A DNA stretch of 54,442 nucleotides from Pectinatus sp. (GTDB lineage: Bacteria > Bacillota > Negativicutes > Selenomonadales > Selenomonadaceae): positions 1 to 54,442 of the forward strand of contig JAHHSR010000004.1 of assembly GCA_020025075.1 (NCBI GenBank). The letters run 5' to 3'. Made by a program: the position numbers and the translations under genes. Shown here one piece after another: positions 6,307 through 14,676 of the stretch. The notes beneath the pieces were generated by a model. The model was not told the DNA's origin and made no database searches. It saw only the letters and a list, made by a program, of their open reading frames with translations. Positions within the stretch are counted from its first letter, which is position 1, and each line of letters begins with the position of its first letter.

Positions 6307-8250
6307 GTAGAGTATTCGCATGGAATTTAAGATACATAAGAGTGCCACGCCCGTATCAGCAAAGACCGCCGCCCAAAGCGAGGCAAAGCCAAAAGCGCCC
6401 AAAAGCAGCACGGCTCCCTTGACGCCGAGTGCCAAGATGACATTTTCCCGTGCCGTCTGCCGCGTGCTGTGAGCGATGGTGAAGGCGGTATTTACGGCTG
6501 TAAGCCGGCTGGACATAAAGACAATATCGGCCGCTTCAATGGCGGCGTCCGCGCCGGCACCGATTGCACCGCCGACATCAGCGCTGGCGAGGACGGGAGC
6601 GTCATTGATGCCATCGCCGACAAAGAGTACGGCACCTTTTTGTGCGCGGATATCCTTTAGGGCGACAAGCTTTTCTTCCGGCAAAAGCGAGGCCTTGACC
6701 ATATCTAGTGGCAACTGGGAAGAAATTTTTTGGGCACCCTCTTGGCCATCTCCTGTGAGCATAGCAAGGAAAAGAGAGCCGCTTTTGAGGGCTTTTAAGA
6801 CGCTTTGGCAATCATCTTTGAGGCTATCGCCTAAGGTGATAAAGCCCGAAAGATTTTTATCGATGGCGATATAGATGGCGTTTTCCTCGAAAGGTTTTTC
6901 AAGAATCCCCTCTTGCTGCAAAAAGCGATAGCTGCCGCAATGGATTTTGTGGTTTTTTACGGTGCCACAAATGCCAAGCCCGGCTATTTCCTGGACATCG
7001 CTAGCCGGCAAGAGGCTATATCCCTGCGCTTTGGTATAGGCAACAATGCTTTTGGCAATGGGGTGATTGGAGGCGTTTTCCAGGCTGGCACCAAGCAGCA
7101 GAACTTCCTGCTCATCTTTTTGGCAGGATTTAAAATTCGTCACGCCAAAGATGCCCGTCGTGAGCGTGCCCGTCTTGTCGAAGGCAACCGCCTTCACCTT
7201 GCTAAGCCCATCTAAGACGGCGCCGCTTTTAATCAAGATACCCTTTTTAGAAGCAAGCCCCAGCCCGGAAAAAAAGGCCAAAGGCACGCTTAAAACTAGG
7301 GCGCAGGGGCAGCTGATGATGAGGAAATTGAGGCTTATATAGATATTTTCCCACCATTTGCTGGAAAGAAGGGAGGGAACAATCGCCAAAAATAAGGCGC
7401 AAAAGACGACAAAAGGTGTATAATAGCGGGCAAAGCGCGCGATGAATCGCTCTATGGCAGGCTTTTGCTCAGAGGCTTCTTCGACAGCGCGGATAATGCG
7501 CGAGACCGTAGAGTTGGAAAGCTCCTTTTCGACGCAAAGCTCAATCGTGCCCTGGCCGTTAATGCAGCCGGAAAGCGCCACATCGCCGGCTGAAGCTCTG
7601 CGCGGCACTGCCTCGCCCGTAAGCGGCGATGTGTCTAGGTATGTCGTTCCGCTGACGATTTTGCCGTCGAGGGGAATTCTCTCTCCCGCCTTGACGATGA
7701 TGTGCTGGCCAATTTTTATTTCTTTGGCGGCAATTTTTCTTTCGTTTCCCTGTTCATCTAAGAGCGTGGCCGTATCGGGGCGCAAATCGAGCAGGGAACG
7801 TATTTCGCGCCTGCTTTTGCCGACGGCCTGCTCTTCAAAAAATTCACCAATTCTAAAAAAGAGCATAATGCCCACGCCTTCTGAGTAATCGCCGAGGGCA
7901 AAGGCGCCAAAGGTGGCAATGCTCATGAGAAAATTTTCATCAAAAATATGGCCGTGACAGATATTTTTGGTAGCAGCCAAGAGGACTTCGTGCCCGAGGA
8001 TGAGATAGGCGGCAAAAAAGCAGCAAAGTCTGAAAATATCCCCTCGCGGCAAAAATAGCGCGAGCAAAAATAATACGCCGCCGCAGGCAATTTCATAAAA
8101 ATCCCCTTCTTTGTACCATGCCTTACCTTCTTCCTTCGCAGAAAGCAAGCTGTGGTCATGGCTGCAGCCGCAAGAGCAGCCGCCGTGATGCGTATGGCAA
8201 GCATTTTCGTGCTTTTCGCCATGCTGATGAGAAGTTGTCGCCTGTGTCAT
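6280..8250 (-). CDS. Heavy-metal translocating P1B-type ATPase (Zn/Cd type)
   Basis: A 656-residue metal-exporting ATPase. It carries TGE (about 211-213), the membrane metal site SCPCAL (313-318), the phosphorylation motif DKTGT (358-362), the HP motif (SNHPIAK) and GDGINDAP. CPC with an acidic/Lys-containing last helix suggests Zn/Cd/Co rather than Cu. There is no N-terminal HMA ferredoxin-like domain; instead residues 8-33 form a His/Cys-rich tail that probably binds metal. The promoter carries an ArsR/SmtB-type operator, but no ArsR gene lies in the window. It converges on terC, another metal-related gene. Confidence 0.93.
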   Translation of the reverse strand: MTQATTSHQHGEKHENACHTHHGGCSCGCSHDHSLLSAKEEGKAWYKEGDFYEIACGGVLFLLALFLPRGDIFRLCCFFAAYLILGHEVLLAATKNICHGHIFDENFLMSIATFGAFALGDYSEGVGIMLFFRIGEFFEEQAVGKSRREIRSLLDLRPDTATLLDEQGNERKIAAKEIKIGQHIIVKAGERIPLDGKIVSGTTYLDTSPLTGEAVPRRASAGDVALSGCINGQGTIELCVEKELSNSTVSRIIRAVEEASEQKPAIERFIARFARYYTPFVVFCALFLAIVPSLLSSKWWENIYISLNFLIISCPCALVLSVPLAFFSGLGLASKKGILIKSGAVLDGLSKVKAVAFDKTGTLTTGIFGVTNFKSCQKDEQEVLLLGASLENASNHPIAKSIVAYTKAQGYSLLPASDVQEIAGLGICGTVKNHKIHCGSYRFLQQEGILEKPFEENAIYIAIDKNLSGFITLGDSLKDDCQSVLKALKSGSLFLAMLTGDGQEGAQKISSQLPLDMVKASLLPEEKLVALKDIRAQKGAVLFVGDGINDAPVLASADVGGAIGAGADAAIEAADIVFMSSRLTAVNTAFTIAHSTRQTARENVILALGVKGAVLLLGAFGFASLWAAVFADTGVALLCILNSMRILYKKDLAPSR

Positions 8251-8269
8251 ATAAAACCCTCTCTTTCAA

Positions 8270-8323
8270 ACATATGAACTATTATTCATATGTTATTATA
8301 TCATCTGCAAGAAGGCGGCACAA
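8270..8323 (-). promoter_or_regulatory. Promoter with ArsR/SmtB-type operator for the metal ATPase
   Basis: Minus strand: TTGTGC (8318-8323), 17 bp, TATAAT (8295-8300). Just downstream of the -10 lies ACATATGAA-N6-TTCATATGT (8270-8293), a perfect 9-bp inverted repeat of the TGAA-N6-TTCA type bound by SmtB/ZiaR/CadC/CzrA repressors, placed to block transcription until metal releases the repressor. Confidence 0.8.
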
Positions 8324-8372
8324 CAGTATTTTCTAGAATTTTCTGCCCCGGCGAAGTTTCCTATGGTAAAAT

Positions 8373-8402
8373 AAAATCAGCCCGCAAGTGCGGGCTGATT
8401 TT
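8373..8402. terminator. Symmetric hairpin between divergent genes
   Basis: AAAATCAGCCCGC, loop AAGT, exact complement: a 13-bp stem with A-run and T-run, so terminator-like on both strands. No gene ends here. It could insulate the divergent ATPase and lipase promoters, or act in the lipase leader. Confidence 0.6.
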
Positions 8403-8420
8403 AGAAAGGCGGTGCTTTTA

Positions 8421-9668
8421 TTGCGACGCTTAAAAATTATATTGACCTTTTTCGTTATTTTTTGCCTACCAGCTGTCATCTCCCAGGCAGCTTCGCGCCT
8501 GTGGCAAGAAAAGAATATCTGTACGGCAGCTTTTATGTCCATGGCCTCATACAATGACCAATACGGCAAAATCGCCACGGAAGTACTGGAAAATCACCAC
8601 TGGAAGGTAAGTTTTCGCGAGCGGCATGCCGACGATGCCTTTGCCAAGTTCCTCACTGCCTACACGACGCATTTTGTGCCGGGGCAGGATACCTACTACA
8701 TCGCCATTGCCGGCACGAGCGACCGCTATGACGTGGCGAGCGATTTGCGCATGAAATTAATTCCCTTCGACGCCCAAAACCCGCAGGCGCTTGTCCACAA
8801 AGGCTTTGATAATTACGCCGCGGCAGTTCTTTCCAGCCGCGATTACAAGGCAACGCTAGGCGAAAATCTGTGTCGTGAGCTCAAGGCAAATCCGCGCGCG
8901 CACCTTTATCTTTCTGGGCACAGCCTTGGCGGTGCCGTGGCGACGCTCATGGCGGCGCGCTTTATCGCCTGTGGCGTAAATCCCGACCAGATTACCGTCA
9001 TCACCTTCGGCGCGCCAGCCGTCGGCAATGAAACCTTTGTCAAAAAATGGGGCGATAAAATTCATCTCACCCGCGTCGTGATGGGCGGGGACCCCGTGCG
9101 CAATCTCATCCAGATTGTCAATCGCCACTACGAGCTTTTCGGCAAAAAAGTGCGCTACACGCCGCTTCCTTCTTACGATAATAAAATTCGCCACGAAATG
9201 CTCCTTTATGCCGATGCGGCAATTCGCCACTATTATGCGAGCAAGCCACCCATCGAAAATATTGCTCCCCTGCCGACACAGGGCAGCGTCTTTTTTGCTG
9301 AGCCCGTCTTAAAGCTCCCTTCGGGCAAGATAATCTCTTCCGGTGAGGCGAACTGCATCATGTATGCGCTCAAGGACAACCTTTCGCAATATGTGCAGCG
9401 CGCCTATTGGAGCACTTCTTCCCAGATGCCGGAAAATGTTGGCTCTTGCCGCTACATCGTCTTTACGCAGGTTGACATCTCGCGCATGAAGTACAAGGAA
9501 GACAGCTTTTATGTGAGCCTTAGCTATATGGTACTCGATGCGAAAACTCGCTTCTTGAAAGCGGGATTTTCGACCGCCTGCGACACGCAAAATCTGACGC
9601 CCGTCGAGGCGGTTCTCTTCAATGCTCTTTCTTTGCGCCCGCAGCTATTAAAGACCCTCCAAAGCTAA
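8421..9668 (+). CDS. Secreted class 3 lipase
   Basis: A 415-residue alpha/beta-hydrolase of the lipase_3 (PF01764) type. It starts with a signal peptide (LRRLKIILTFFVIFCLPAVI, cleavage near SQA-AS). The nucleophile elbow GHSLGG is at about 166-171 (Ser 168), followed by ITFGAPAVGN; Asp in GGDPVRN (about 224) and a histidine in RHYELF or IRHYY are the likely rest of the triad. The C-terminal 120 residues have no clear homology that I recognise. TTG 8421 has AAAGGCGG 8 nt upstream; GTG 8412 is an alternative. It overlaps the convergent cobO by 4 bp. Confidence 0.85.
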   Translation: MRRLKIILTFFVIFCLPAVISQAASRLWQEKNICTAAFMSMASYNDQYGKIATEVLENHHWKVSFRERHADDAFAKFLTAYTTHFVPGQDTYYIAIAGTSDRYDVASDLRMKLIPFDAQNPQALVHKGFDNYAAAVLSSRDYKATLGENLCRELKANPRAHLYLSGHSLGGAVATLMAARFIACGVNPDQITVITFGAPAVGNETFVKKWGDKIHLTRVVMGGDPVRNLIQIVNRHYELFGKKVRYTPLPSYDNKIRHEMLLYADAAIRHYYASKPPIENIAPLPTQGSVFFAEPVLKLPSGKIISSGEANCIMYALKDNLSQYVQRAYWSTSSQMPENVGSCRYIVFTQVDISRMKYKEDSFYVSLSYMVLDAKTRFLKAGFSTACDTQNLTPVEAVLFNALSLRPQLLKTLQS

Positions 9669-10237
9669 TCTTCAATGCCCTTGCGCGCCGCGACGCCCTT
9701 TTCAAAGTAATGGCGCACCGCATCCATCTGCGTGATGAGGTCGGCGCGCTCTAAGAGCCAGCTTGGCGCCTTGCGCCCGGTGCAGACAATTTCTATCTCG
9801 CTATTAGCACCGTCTAAAAGTGACTCGACTTCAGCGCGGCTGGCGAGACCGAAATAAAGCGCGACATTTATTTCATCGAGCACGATGAGGTCGTATTTTT
9901 TCGACTGCAGGGTCTCTTTTGCCCTTTTGATGCCCTCTTTGACGAGGGCGACATATTCTCGGGGCGGCTGGCCTTGAGGATAGACGACGAGCTTATCGCC
10001 CATCTTTTCGATTACCTCTTTGCTCACGGAGCCTTCCTCCGCGATAAAATACGGCTTGCCGCTGGTTACCAGTTTTAGTTGCGGCGCAAACTTTTGCAGT
10101 ATTTTTTGCTCGCTGTAAGAGAGGCTTTTCATAAACTGGCCAAAGTAGACATTAAGGCCAGCTCCCAACGCCCGAATGGAAAGACCGATGGCGGCAGTAG
10201 TTTTGCCTTTGCCATCGCCCGTATATACTTGCAGCAT
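9665..10237 (-). CDS. cobO: Corrinoid adenosyltransferase (CobO/BtuR type)
   Basis: Transfers the 5'-deoxyadenosyl group of ATP to Co(I) corrinoid, making the adenosyl form of the B12 precursor. The 190 residues start with the P-loop GDGKGKTT (7-14) and carry FGQFMKS, DLIVLDEINVAL (Walker B) and the C-terminal VCTGRKAPSWLLERADLITQM typical of BtuR/CobA/CobO. AAAGGGTGA precedes the ATG. It stands alone here; CbiD/E/T and a B12-dependent reductase elsewhere in the window fit the pathway. Confidence 0.93.
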   Translation of the reverse strand: MLQVYTGDGKGKTTAAIGLSIRALGAGLNVYFGQFMKSLSYSEQKILQKFAPQLKLVTSGKPYFIAEEGSVSKEVIEKMGDKLVVYPQGQPPREYVALVKEGIKRAKETLQSKKYDLIVLDEINVALYFGLASRAEVESLLDGANSEIEIVCTGRKAPSWLLERADLITQMDAVRHYFEKGVAARKGIED

Positions 10238-10336
10238 AAAATCACCCTTTCTTTATGATGCTTATTATACATCTTTTTGCGGAAATGGGGCTAAAATTAG
10301 CCAAGGTGTATCATTGAGCGCCCCAAGCGGTTTTCA

Positions 10337-10365
10337 TTGCAGATAAAGATGGTTTATTATATAAT
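10337..10365 (+). promoter_or_regulatory. Promoter for the HD-GYP gene
   Basis: TTGCAG (10337-10342), 17 bp, TATAAT (10360-10365). It leaves a leader of about 90 nt. Confidence 0.65.
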
Positions 10366-10461
10366 TAGAAGGGCGATGGGGCATTTTTTGCCCAAGGCGG
10401 AAGATAAATAGGCAGAATATACATATTAGTCCCATTGTTGGAAATCGAGGGGGGTTTTTGC

Positions 10462-11529
10462 GTGAAAAAGATAAATATTGACCAAATAGAGCCGGGAATG
10501 ATTTTGGGCAGGGCGGTCATCGACAAAAATATGGTGGTCGTACTTTCGGCTGGCACAATGCTCGCCGCATCCCATATTGCTCGTCTTAAGTATCTTCATA
10601 TCCCGTCCGTTTTTATTACGGAAAGCCTCAAGACGACAAGTGATAATTTGAGCTCCGAACGCATAATCAATCGGGACAATGCCTTCGTCAAAAAATACGA
10701 TGACGTGGTCAACGAGGCCAAAAACATTTTTTTGGGCATTGCCAGCGGCGACAAAAAGGCACTCACCCATGCTAGCGACATGGCGGGCGATACGATAGCG
10801 CCGCTCGTGCAGCAGGGCACCGGCCTAATCGACCATTTGTCCGATTTGCAGCGCCTTGATAGCGATATTTACCAGCATTCTGTACGCGTTTCTATTCTCG
10901 CCGGCGTTATCGGCAAATGGCTCTATCTTGACCAAAAGCGCATTGGTGAGCTTATCTTGGCGGGTCTTTTGCACGATATAGGCAAGACGACGCTGCCGGA
11001 AGAAATTGTTAAGATGCCTCTCGACAAATTAACTGGCGATGATTATGAAATCTATATCCAGCACACATTAAATGGCCAAAATCTCCTCAATGAGATTGGC
11101 GCATCAGATGGCATTAAGGCGGTAGCACTGCAGCATCATGAAAACATGGATGGCACAGGTGCTCCTTTCAATCTGGTGGGAGATAACATTCATGAATATG
11201 CGCGCATTGTCATGGTGGCCAACTTTTATGACAATATCACGGCAGAACTTGAAGGTCAGATTAAAAAGACGCCGTTTGATGCCGTGAGCATGATTAGCAA
11301 GAGAATGTTTTCGACACTTGATGCGCGCGTTTGCGTGCCTTTCATCAACAACATTCAAAATTCCTTCCTCGGCTCGCCGGTACGCCTTTCTGACGGCCGC
11401 CGCGGCCAGATAATTTATTATCCGGCCGGCTATTCGTCATTGCCTATTGTCAAGACGATGGACGGCGAGGTAATCGACTTCAATAATAGCGTCAGCGTCA
11501 AAATTATCGGCTATAACCCTAAATACTAA
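10462..11529 (+). CDS. HD-GYP domain protein (probable c-di-GMP phosphodiesterase)
   Basis: A 355-residue protein. The N-terminal about 65 residues (KKINIDQIEPGMILGRAVID...) are the beta-rich domain often found before HD-GYP. The HD core follows: H139 in YQHSVRV, HDIGK at 171-175, and HHENMDGTGAP at 225-235, a variant of HHExxDGxGYP with Ala for Tyr. HD-GYP proteins hydrolyse c-di-GMP; the changed GYP triplet leaves activity uncertain. GTG 10462 has GAGGGGGG 7 nt upstream. Own promoter and terminator. No GGDEF protein is nearby. Confidence 0.88.
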   Translation: MKKINIDQIEPGMILGRAVIDKNMVVVLSAGTMLAASHIARLKYLHIPSVFITESLKTTSDNLSSERIINRDNAFVKKYDDVVNEAKNIFLGIASGDKKALTHASDMAGDTIAPLVQQGTGLIDHLSDLQRLDSDIYQHSVRVSILAGVIGKWLYLDQKRIGELILAGLLHDIGKTTLPEEIVKMPLDKLTGDDYEIYIQHTLNGQNLLNEIGASDGIKAVALQHHENMDGTGAPFNLVGDNIHEYARIVMVANFYDNITAELEGQIKKTPFDAVSMISKRMFSTLDARVCVPFINNIQNSFLGSPVRLSDGRRGQIIYYPAGYSSLPIVKTMDGEVIDFNNSVSVKIIGYNPKY

Positions 11530-11559
11530 AAAAGCCCGCTCAAAAGCGGACCTTTTTTG
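11528..11559 (+). terminator. Terminator of the HD-GYP gene
   Basis: AAAAAAG-CCCGCT, loop CAAA, AGCGG-CCTTTTTT just after the stop codon. Confidence 0.8.
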
Positions 11560-11560
11560 C

Positions 11561-11587
11561 AAAAAAAAGCTGCCCTCAAGGCAGCTT
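11561..11587 (-). terminator. Terminator of tRNA-Ser(UGA)
   Basis: Stem AAGCTGCC / GGCAGCTT followed on the minus strand by eight T residues, 12 nt past the tRNA CCA. Confidence 0.85.
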
Positions 11588-11598
11588 AAAACTCCATA

Positions 11599-11687
<89 letters not shown>

Positions 11688-11700
11688 AAAACACTTAAAT

Positions 11701-11729
11701 ATTATAAGTGATAGCCGAAAAAAAGTCAA
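11701..11729 (-). promoter_or_regulatory. Promoter of tRNA-Ser(UGA)
   Basis: Minus strand: TTGACT (11724-11729), 17 bp, TATAAT (11701-11706). Confidence 0.8.
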
Positions 11730-11752
11730 ATGACAATTTTTTTGCATTATGC

Positions 11753-11781
11753 TTGACAAGGGTAGAAGAAAATAATATAAT
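11753..11781 (+). promoter_or_regulatory. Consensus promoter of tRNA-Lys
   Basis: TTGACA (11753-11758), 17 bp, TATAAT (11776-11781): a perfect sigma-70 consensus. Confidence 0.9.
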
Positions 11782-11805
11782 ATCATAGTCAGCTTTAGTT
11801 GATGT

Positions 11806-11881
11806 GGTTCACTAGCTCAGTTGGCAGAGCACCTGACTTTTAATCAGGGTGTCCCGAGTTCGAATCTCGGGTGAGCCACCA
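11806..11881 (+). tRNA. tRNA-Lys(UUU)
   Basis: A 76-nt tRNA including encoded CCA. Acceptor GGTTCAC/GTGAGCC with one G-U pair, D-loop AGTTGGCAGAG, anticodon loop CTTTTAA (UUU), T-arm CCGAGTTCGAATCTCGG. Confidence 0.97.
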
Positions 11882-11894
11882 TTTTTGCATGATT

Positions 11895-11923
11895 GCCCTC
11901 TTTCTTTGAAAGAGGGCTTTTTT
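11895..11923 (+). terminator. Terminator of tRNA-Lys
   Basis: GCCCTCTTT / AAAGAGGGC followed by TTTTTT, 13 nt after the tRNA. Confidence 0.9.
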
Positions 11924-11929
11924 GTATTC

Positions 11930-12889
11930 CTAAAGCGTCGTAAGAAGAAATTCTCCCGTGCCGTTGAGGCGGTAGGCGCCAAGCCCGGCGGGCAAAAAGA
12001 CGCTTTCGCCTTTCTCGATGAGCATGCTTTCCCCTTTGGCGGTAAGGGCTAGCTGCCCTTTGAGGCAAAGCAGGCTGTGGAAAGAATCAAGGCCGGCATT
12101 TAAGTCGCAGTTGCCAAAAAGCCCAAAGGAAAAGACGGTAAAATAAGGGCATTTTTGCAGCAGGCGGCACTCATAATCGGCAAAGATGCTGATTTTTTGC
12201 GGCTGCGCGGCAAGGGGCAGCGGCGCAAGAGTGGTCACGCTGATGGCCTTTCCTATGTGGAGCTTTCGCGGCTTGCCGTCGTTGCCAAGCCGGTTATAGT
12301 CATAGACGCGGTAGGTGAGGTCGCAGCTTTGCTGAATTTCGGCGATTAAAAGCCCTTTGCCGATGGCGTGGAGCGTACCGGCAGGAATAAAGAAAACATC
12401 GCCTTTTTTGACGGGAATAGAGCGGCAAAAATGCAGGATATTGCCCTTTTCCAGGGCGGCAGCAAATTCTTCGCGGCTCATCTTCTCCTTGAGGCCGTAG
12501 ATGAGCTCGGCACCTGGCTCGGCATCGACTATATACCACATTTCCGTCTTGCCGCGGCTGTTTTCGACGCTTCTTGCATAATCATCGTCGGGGTGCACTT
12601 GCAGTGATAGATTGTCGTGGGCATCGATGAGCTTTACCAAGAGCGGTAATTCAGCAGAAGGCGCTTTGTCGCCGATGCTGCCTTTGCCATGCTCTTTTAT
12701 GTAGTCTTTGAGCGGCTTGCCTTTTTCGGGGCCATTTTTAATGCGGCTTAGGCCCGCTTCGTGGCAGGAAAGCTCCCAGCTTTCGGCGACTTTTTCTGTC
12801 AGTGTCTTTTTGCCAAATTCACTTTTGAGGCGCGTGCCGCCCCAGATATAATCTTTTAATGGCGCTTCTAATTTTAGCGGGTATAGCAA
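11930..12889 (-). CDS. manA: Mannose-6-phosphate isomerase, type I
   Basis: Interconverts mannose 6-phosphate and fructose 6-phosphate, feeding GDP-mannose or mannose use. The 319-residue cupin protein has the zinc ligands in SLQVHPDD (Q-x-H), the glutamate in TEMWYIVDAE, and the later histidine in TLHAIGKG, followed by IQQSCDLTYRVYDYNR, the family signature. TTG 12889 is preferred because AGGTGG lies at good spacing and the protein then begins LYPLKLEAPLKDYIWGG, as in Bacillus ManA. A single gene between tRNA-Lys and the CDF gene. Confidence 0.92.
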   Translation of the reverse strand: MLYPLKLEAPLKDYIWGGTRLKSEFGKKTLTEKVAESWELSCHEAGLSRIKNGPEKGKPLKDYIKEHGKGSIGDKAPSAELPLLVKLIDAHDNLSLQVHPDDDYARSVENSRGKTEMWYIVDAEPGAELIYGLKEKMSREEFAAALEKGNILHFCRSIPVKKGDVFFIPAGTLHAIGKGLLIAEIQQSCDLTYRVYDYNRLGNDGKPRKLHIGKAISVTTLAPLPLAAQPQKISIFADYECRLLQKCPYFTVFSFGLFGNCDLNAGLDSFHSLLCLKGQLALTAKGESMLIEKGESVFLPAGLGAYRLNGTGEFLLTTL

Positions 12890-13031
12890 ATTCAAAACCA
12901 CCTTTCTCGCCCCATTATAAATGATTTTGCGGTGAAAGGCGAGCAAAGCTTCACATTTGCGCCAAAAGGTGCTAAGATAAATAGATTAAAATGTAAATTA
13001 TTGGTTTATATTATTACGTTAGGAAGAAAAA

Positions 13032-13964
13032 ATGGAATTAGCACAAATTAACAAACTCAAGCAAAAGACGGCCTACCTTTCGATTTTTTCCAATACGCTT
13101 CTAGTTATCCTGAAGCTCGCCGTGGGAATTTATATTGGCGCGATGAGCCTCATTTCGGAGGCAATGCATTCGGGCGTTGACCTCTTGGCGGCGCTTATCG
13201 CCTTTTGGGCGGTGCGGAAGGCGGCCGTGCCGCCGGACCAAAAGTACGATTATGGCTACGGCAAATACGAAAATCTTTCCTCGGCCATTGAAGCCCTTTT
13301 AATCATTCTTGCGGCATTGATGATTGTCTATGAGGCCATCGACCGCTTTCACGAAGCGCGTCCCATTGACAACATTGATTACGGTATCTGGATTATGGTT
13401 GTTTCGATTATCGTCAATTTGCTCGTCTCCCAGCGCCTTATAAGTGTCGCCAAAAAGACGGGCTCGCAGGCACTTGAAGCCGACGGCCTTCACCTGCGCT
13501 CCGACGTGTGGACCTCGGTTGGTGTTTTATTGGGGCTTTTCGCCATGCAGATACTCCACCTTTACTGGCTTGACTCCGTGGTGGCTGTCGTCGTCGCCTC
13601 AATAATCTTCCATGCCGGCTATAAAATGGTCATAAAAAGTGCCAAAGAGCTTACCGATGCAAGCCTTTCGGCCGACTACGAGCACCGGATAAGCGTGATT
13701 TTTATGCGCCATAATGCCGTGCTTGGCTATCACCACCTGCGCACGCGCTCGGCGGGCATCTATAAGATGATTGACGCGCATATAAATTTTAACTACCGCA
13801 TGACCTTGGGCGAGGTGCACGCCGCCTGCGATGAGATTGAAGCGCAAATTCGTGCCGAGCTTGGCCCTACCGTCGACATTACCCTACACCCGGAACCTTT
13901 GCGCCACGACGAAAAAACGGTCTGTCATTTAGATGAGAGGGGAAAAGAAAATGGCAAGAGCTGA
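13032..13964 (+). CDS. Cation diffusion facilitator (CDF) metal exporter
   Basis: A 310-residue CDF protein that exchanges a divalent metal (Zn, Fe, Mn or Co) for protons. Six membrane helices are visible to about residue 210. Site A residues lie in HSGVDL (helix 2, about 47-52) and DGLHLRSDVWTS (helix 5, about 150-161). The cytoplasmic domain follows (about 215-295: YHHLRTRSAGIYKMIDAHI..LHPEP). His rather than Asp at the first position of the helix-2 quartet resembles Zn-type members; specificity is uncertain. AGGAAG precedes the ATG. It overlaps the DUF951 gene by 14 bp. Confidence 0.92.
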   Translation: MELAQINKLKQKTAYLSIFSNTLLVILKLAVGIYIGAMSLISEAMHSGVDLLAALIAFWAVRKAAVPPDQKYDYGYGKYENLSSAIEALLIILAALMIVYEAIDRFHEARPIDNIDYGIWIMVVSIIVNLLVSQRLISVAKKTGSQALEADGLHLRSDVWTSVGVLLGLFAMQILHLYWLDSVVAVVVASIIFHAGYKMVIKSAKELTDASLSADYEHRISVIFMRHNAVLGYHHLRTRSAGIYKMIDAHINFNYRMTLGEVHAACDEIEAQIRAELGPTVDITLHPEPLRHDEKTVCHLDERGKENGKS

Positions 13965-14154
13965 ATATTGCTTGGGCATGAAAGTCCAGATGAGAAAAAA
14001 GCACCCCTGCGGCAGCGACCTCTGGACGATTGTGCGCCTCGGCATGGACATCGGCCTCGAGTGCTGCGGCTGCGGTCATCGCATCTTGCTACCGCGCGTC
14101 AAATTTGCTAAGGGGATAAAGCGCATCATCGAAAAGAATGACTTGTCAAAGTAA
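13951..14154 (+). CDS. DUF951 family small zinc-ribbon-like protein
   Basis: A 67-residue DUF951 protein, common in Firmicutes and often near ychF or rpsF. Seen: GMKVQMRKKHPCGSDLW..RLGMDIGLECCGCGHRILLPR, with cysteines at C26, C44, C45 and C47 and the family HPCG and Cx2-CG motifs. Function unknown. ATG 13951 has GAGGGG 8 nt upstream and lies inside the CDF gene, so translation is coupled. The tRNA-Ser(CGA) promoter -35 lies in its last codons. Confidence 0.85.
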   Translation: MARAEYCLGMKVQMRKKHPCGSDLWTIVRLGMDIGLECCGCGHRILLPRVKFAKGIKRIIEKNDLSK

Positions 14155-14171
14155 AAACATTATGCTATAAT
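14143..14171 (+). promoter_or_regulatory. Promoter of tRNA-Ser(CGA)
   Basis: TTGTCA (14143-14148, inside the DUF951 gene), 17 bp, TATAAT (14166-14171). Confidence 0.8.
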
Positions 14172-14186
14172 ATCTCTTGTTTGCAT

Positions 14187-14274
14187 GGAGAGGTGTCCGA
14201 GTGGTCGAAGGTGATTGACTCGAAATCAATTGTACCGCAAGGTACCGTGGGTTCGAATCCCACCCTCTCTGCCA
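14187..14274 (+). tRNA. tRNA-Ser(CGA)
   Basis: An 88-nt class II tRNA including CCA. Acceptor GGAGAGG/CCTCTCT (G-U at the first pair), long variable arm GTACCGCAAGGTAC, anticodon loop CTCGAAA giving CGA, which reads UCG. Close relative of the Ser(UGA) tRNA 2.5 kb upstream. Confidence 0.96.
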
Positions 14275-14285
14275 TTGAATATTTG

Positions 14286-14345
14286 CCCAGCCTGGCGGCT
14301 GGGTTTTTTTGCGCCCGCAAGTTTCGGCAGCGGGTGCTTTTATTT
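14286..14345 (+). terminator. Tandem terminators after tRNA-Ser(CGA)
   Basis: First CCCAGCC-TGGC-GGCTGGG followed by T7 (14286-14310), then GCGCCCGC / GCGGGTGC (14311-14338) followed by a T-rich run. Confidence 0.8.
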
Positions 14346-14676
14346 TTTTAGTTGAGGTTCGACTAAAAAAATTTTTATATCGATTAAACAGAAATGGCCT
14401 TTCAAAGTTCGGTTAAAAAGATATTCGGCAAGACTAAACAAAAAACGGCAACACTATTATATTATTTTTACTCTTTTGGAGCCATTTTTTGGCATTTTTA
14501 AAATAAAAAGGGGTAAATATCTTAAATACCTCTATATTTCTTTATCTTGTTGCCATTTTCTAATTGTTATGTTATGATATTTATAGAGCGGTTGAATTGA
14601 TTGCAGATTACCTGCAATTAGCACAAGCGCTCTTAATTATTGTCAATTCGTTTTTGTGAAATAGGAAGGTGATTTT
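14346..14676 (+). promoter_or_regulatory. Intergenic region with spaced GRYTAAA repeats and promoter for the EamA gene
   Basis: No gene seen. Four copies of GRYTAAA start at 14361, 14382, 14411 and 14432 (spacing 21, 29, 21). A promoter TTGCCA (14550-14555), 17 bp, TATGAT (14573-14578) follows. Between it and the gene is a palindrome ATTGCAG-ATTAC-CTGCAAT nested in a weaker AGAGCG/CGCTCT pair: either a hairpin or an operator. Confidence 0.55.
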
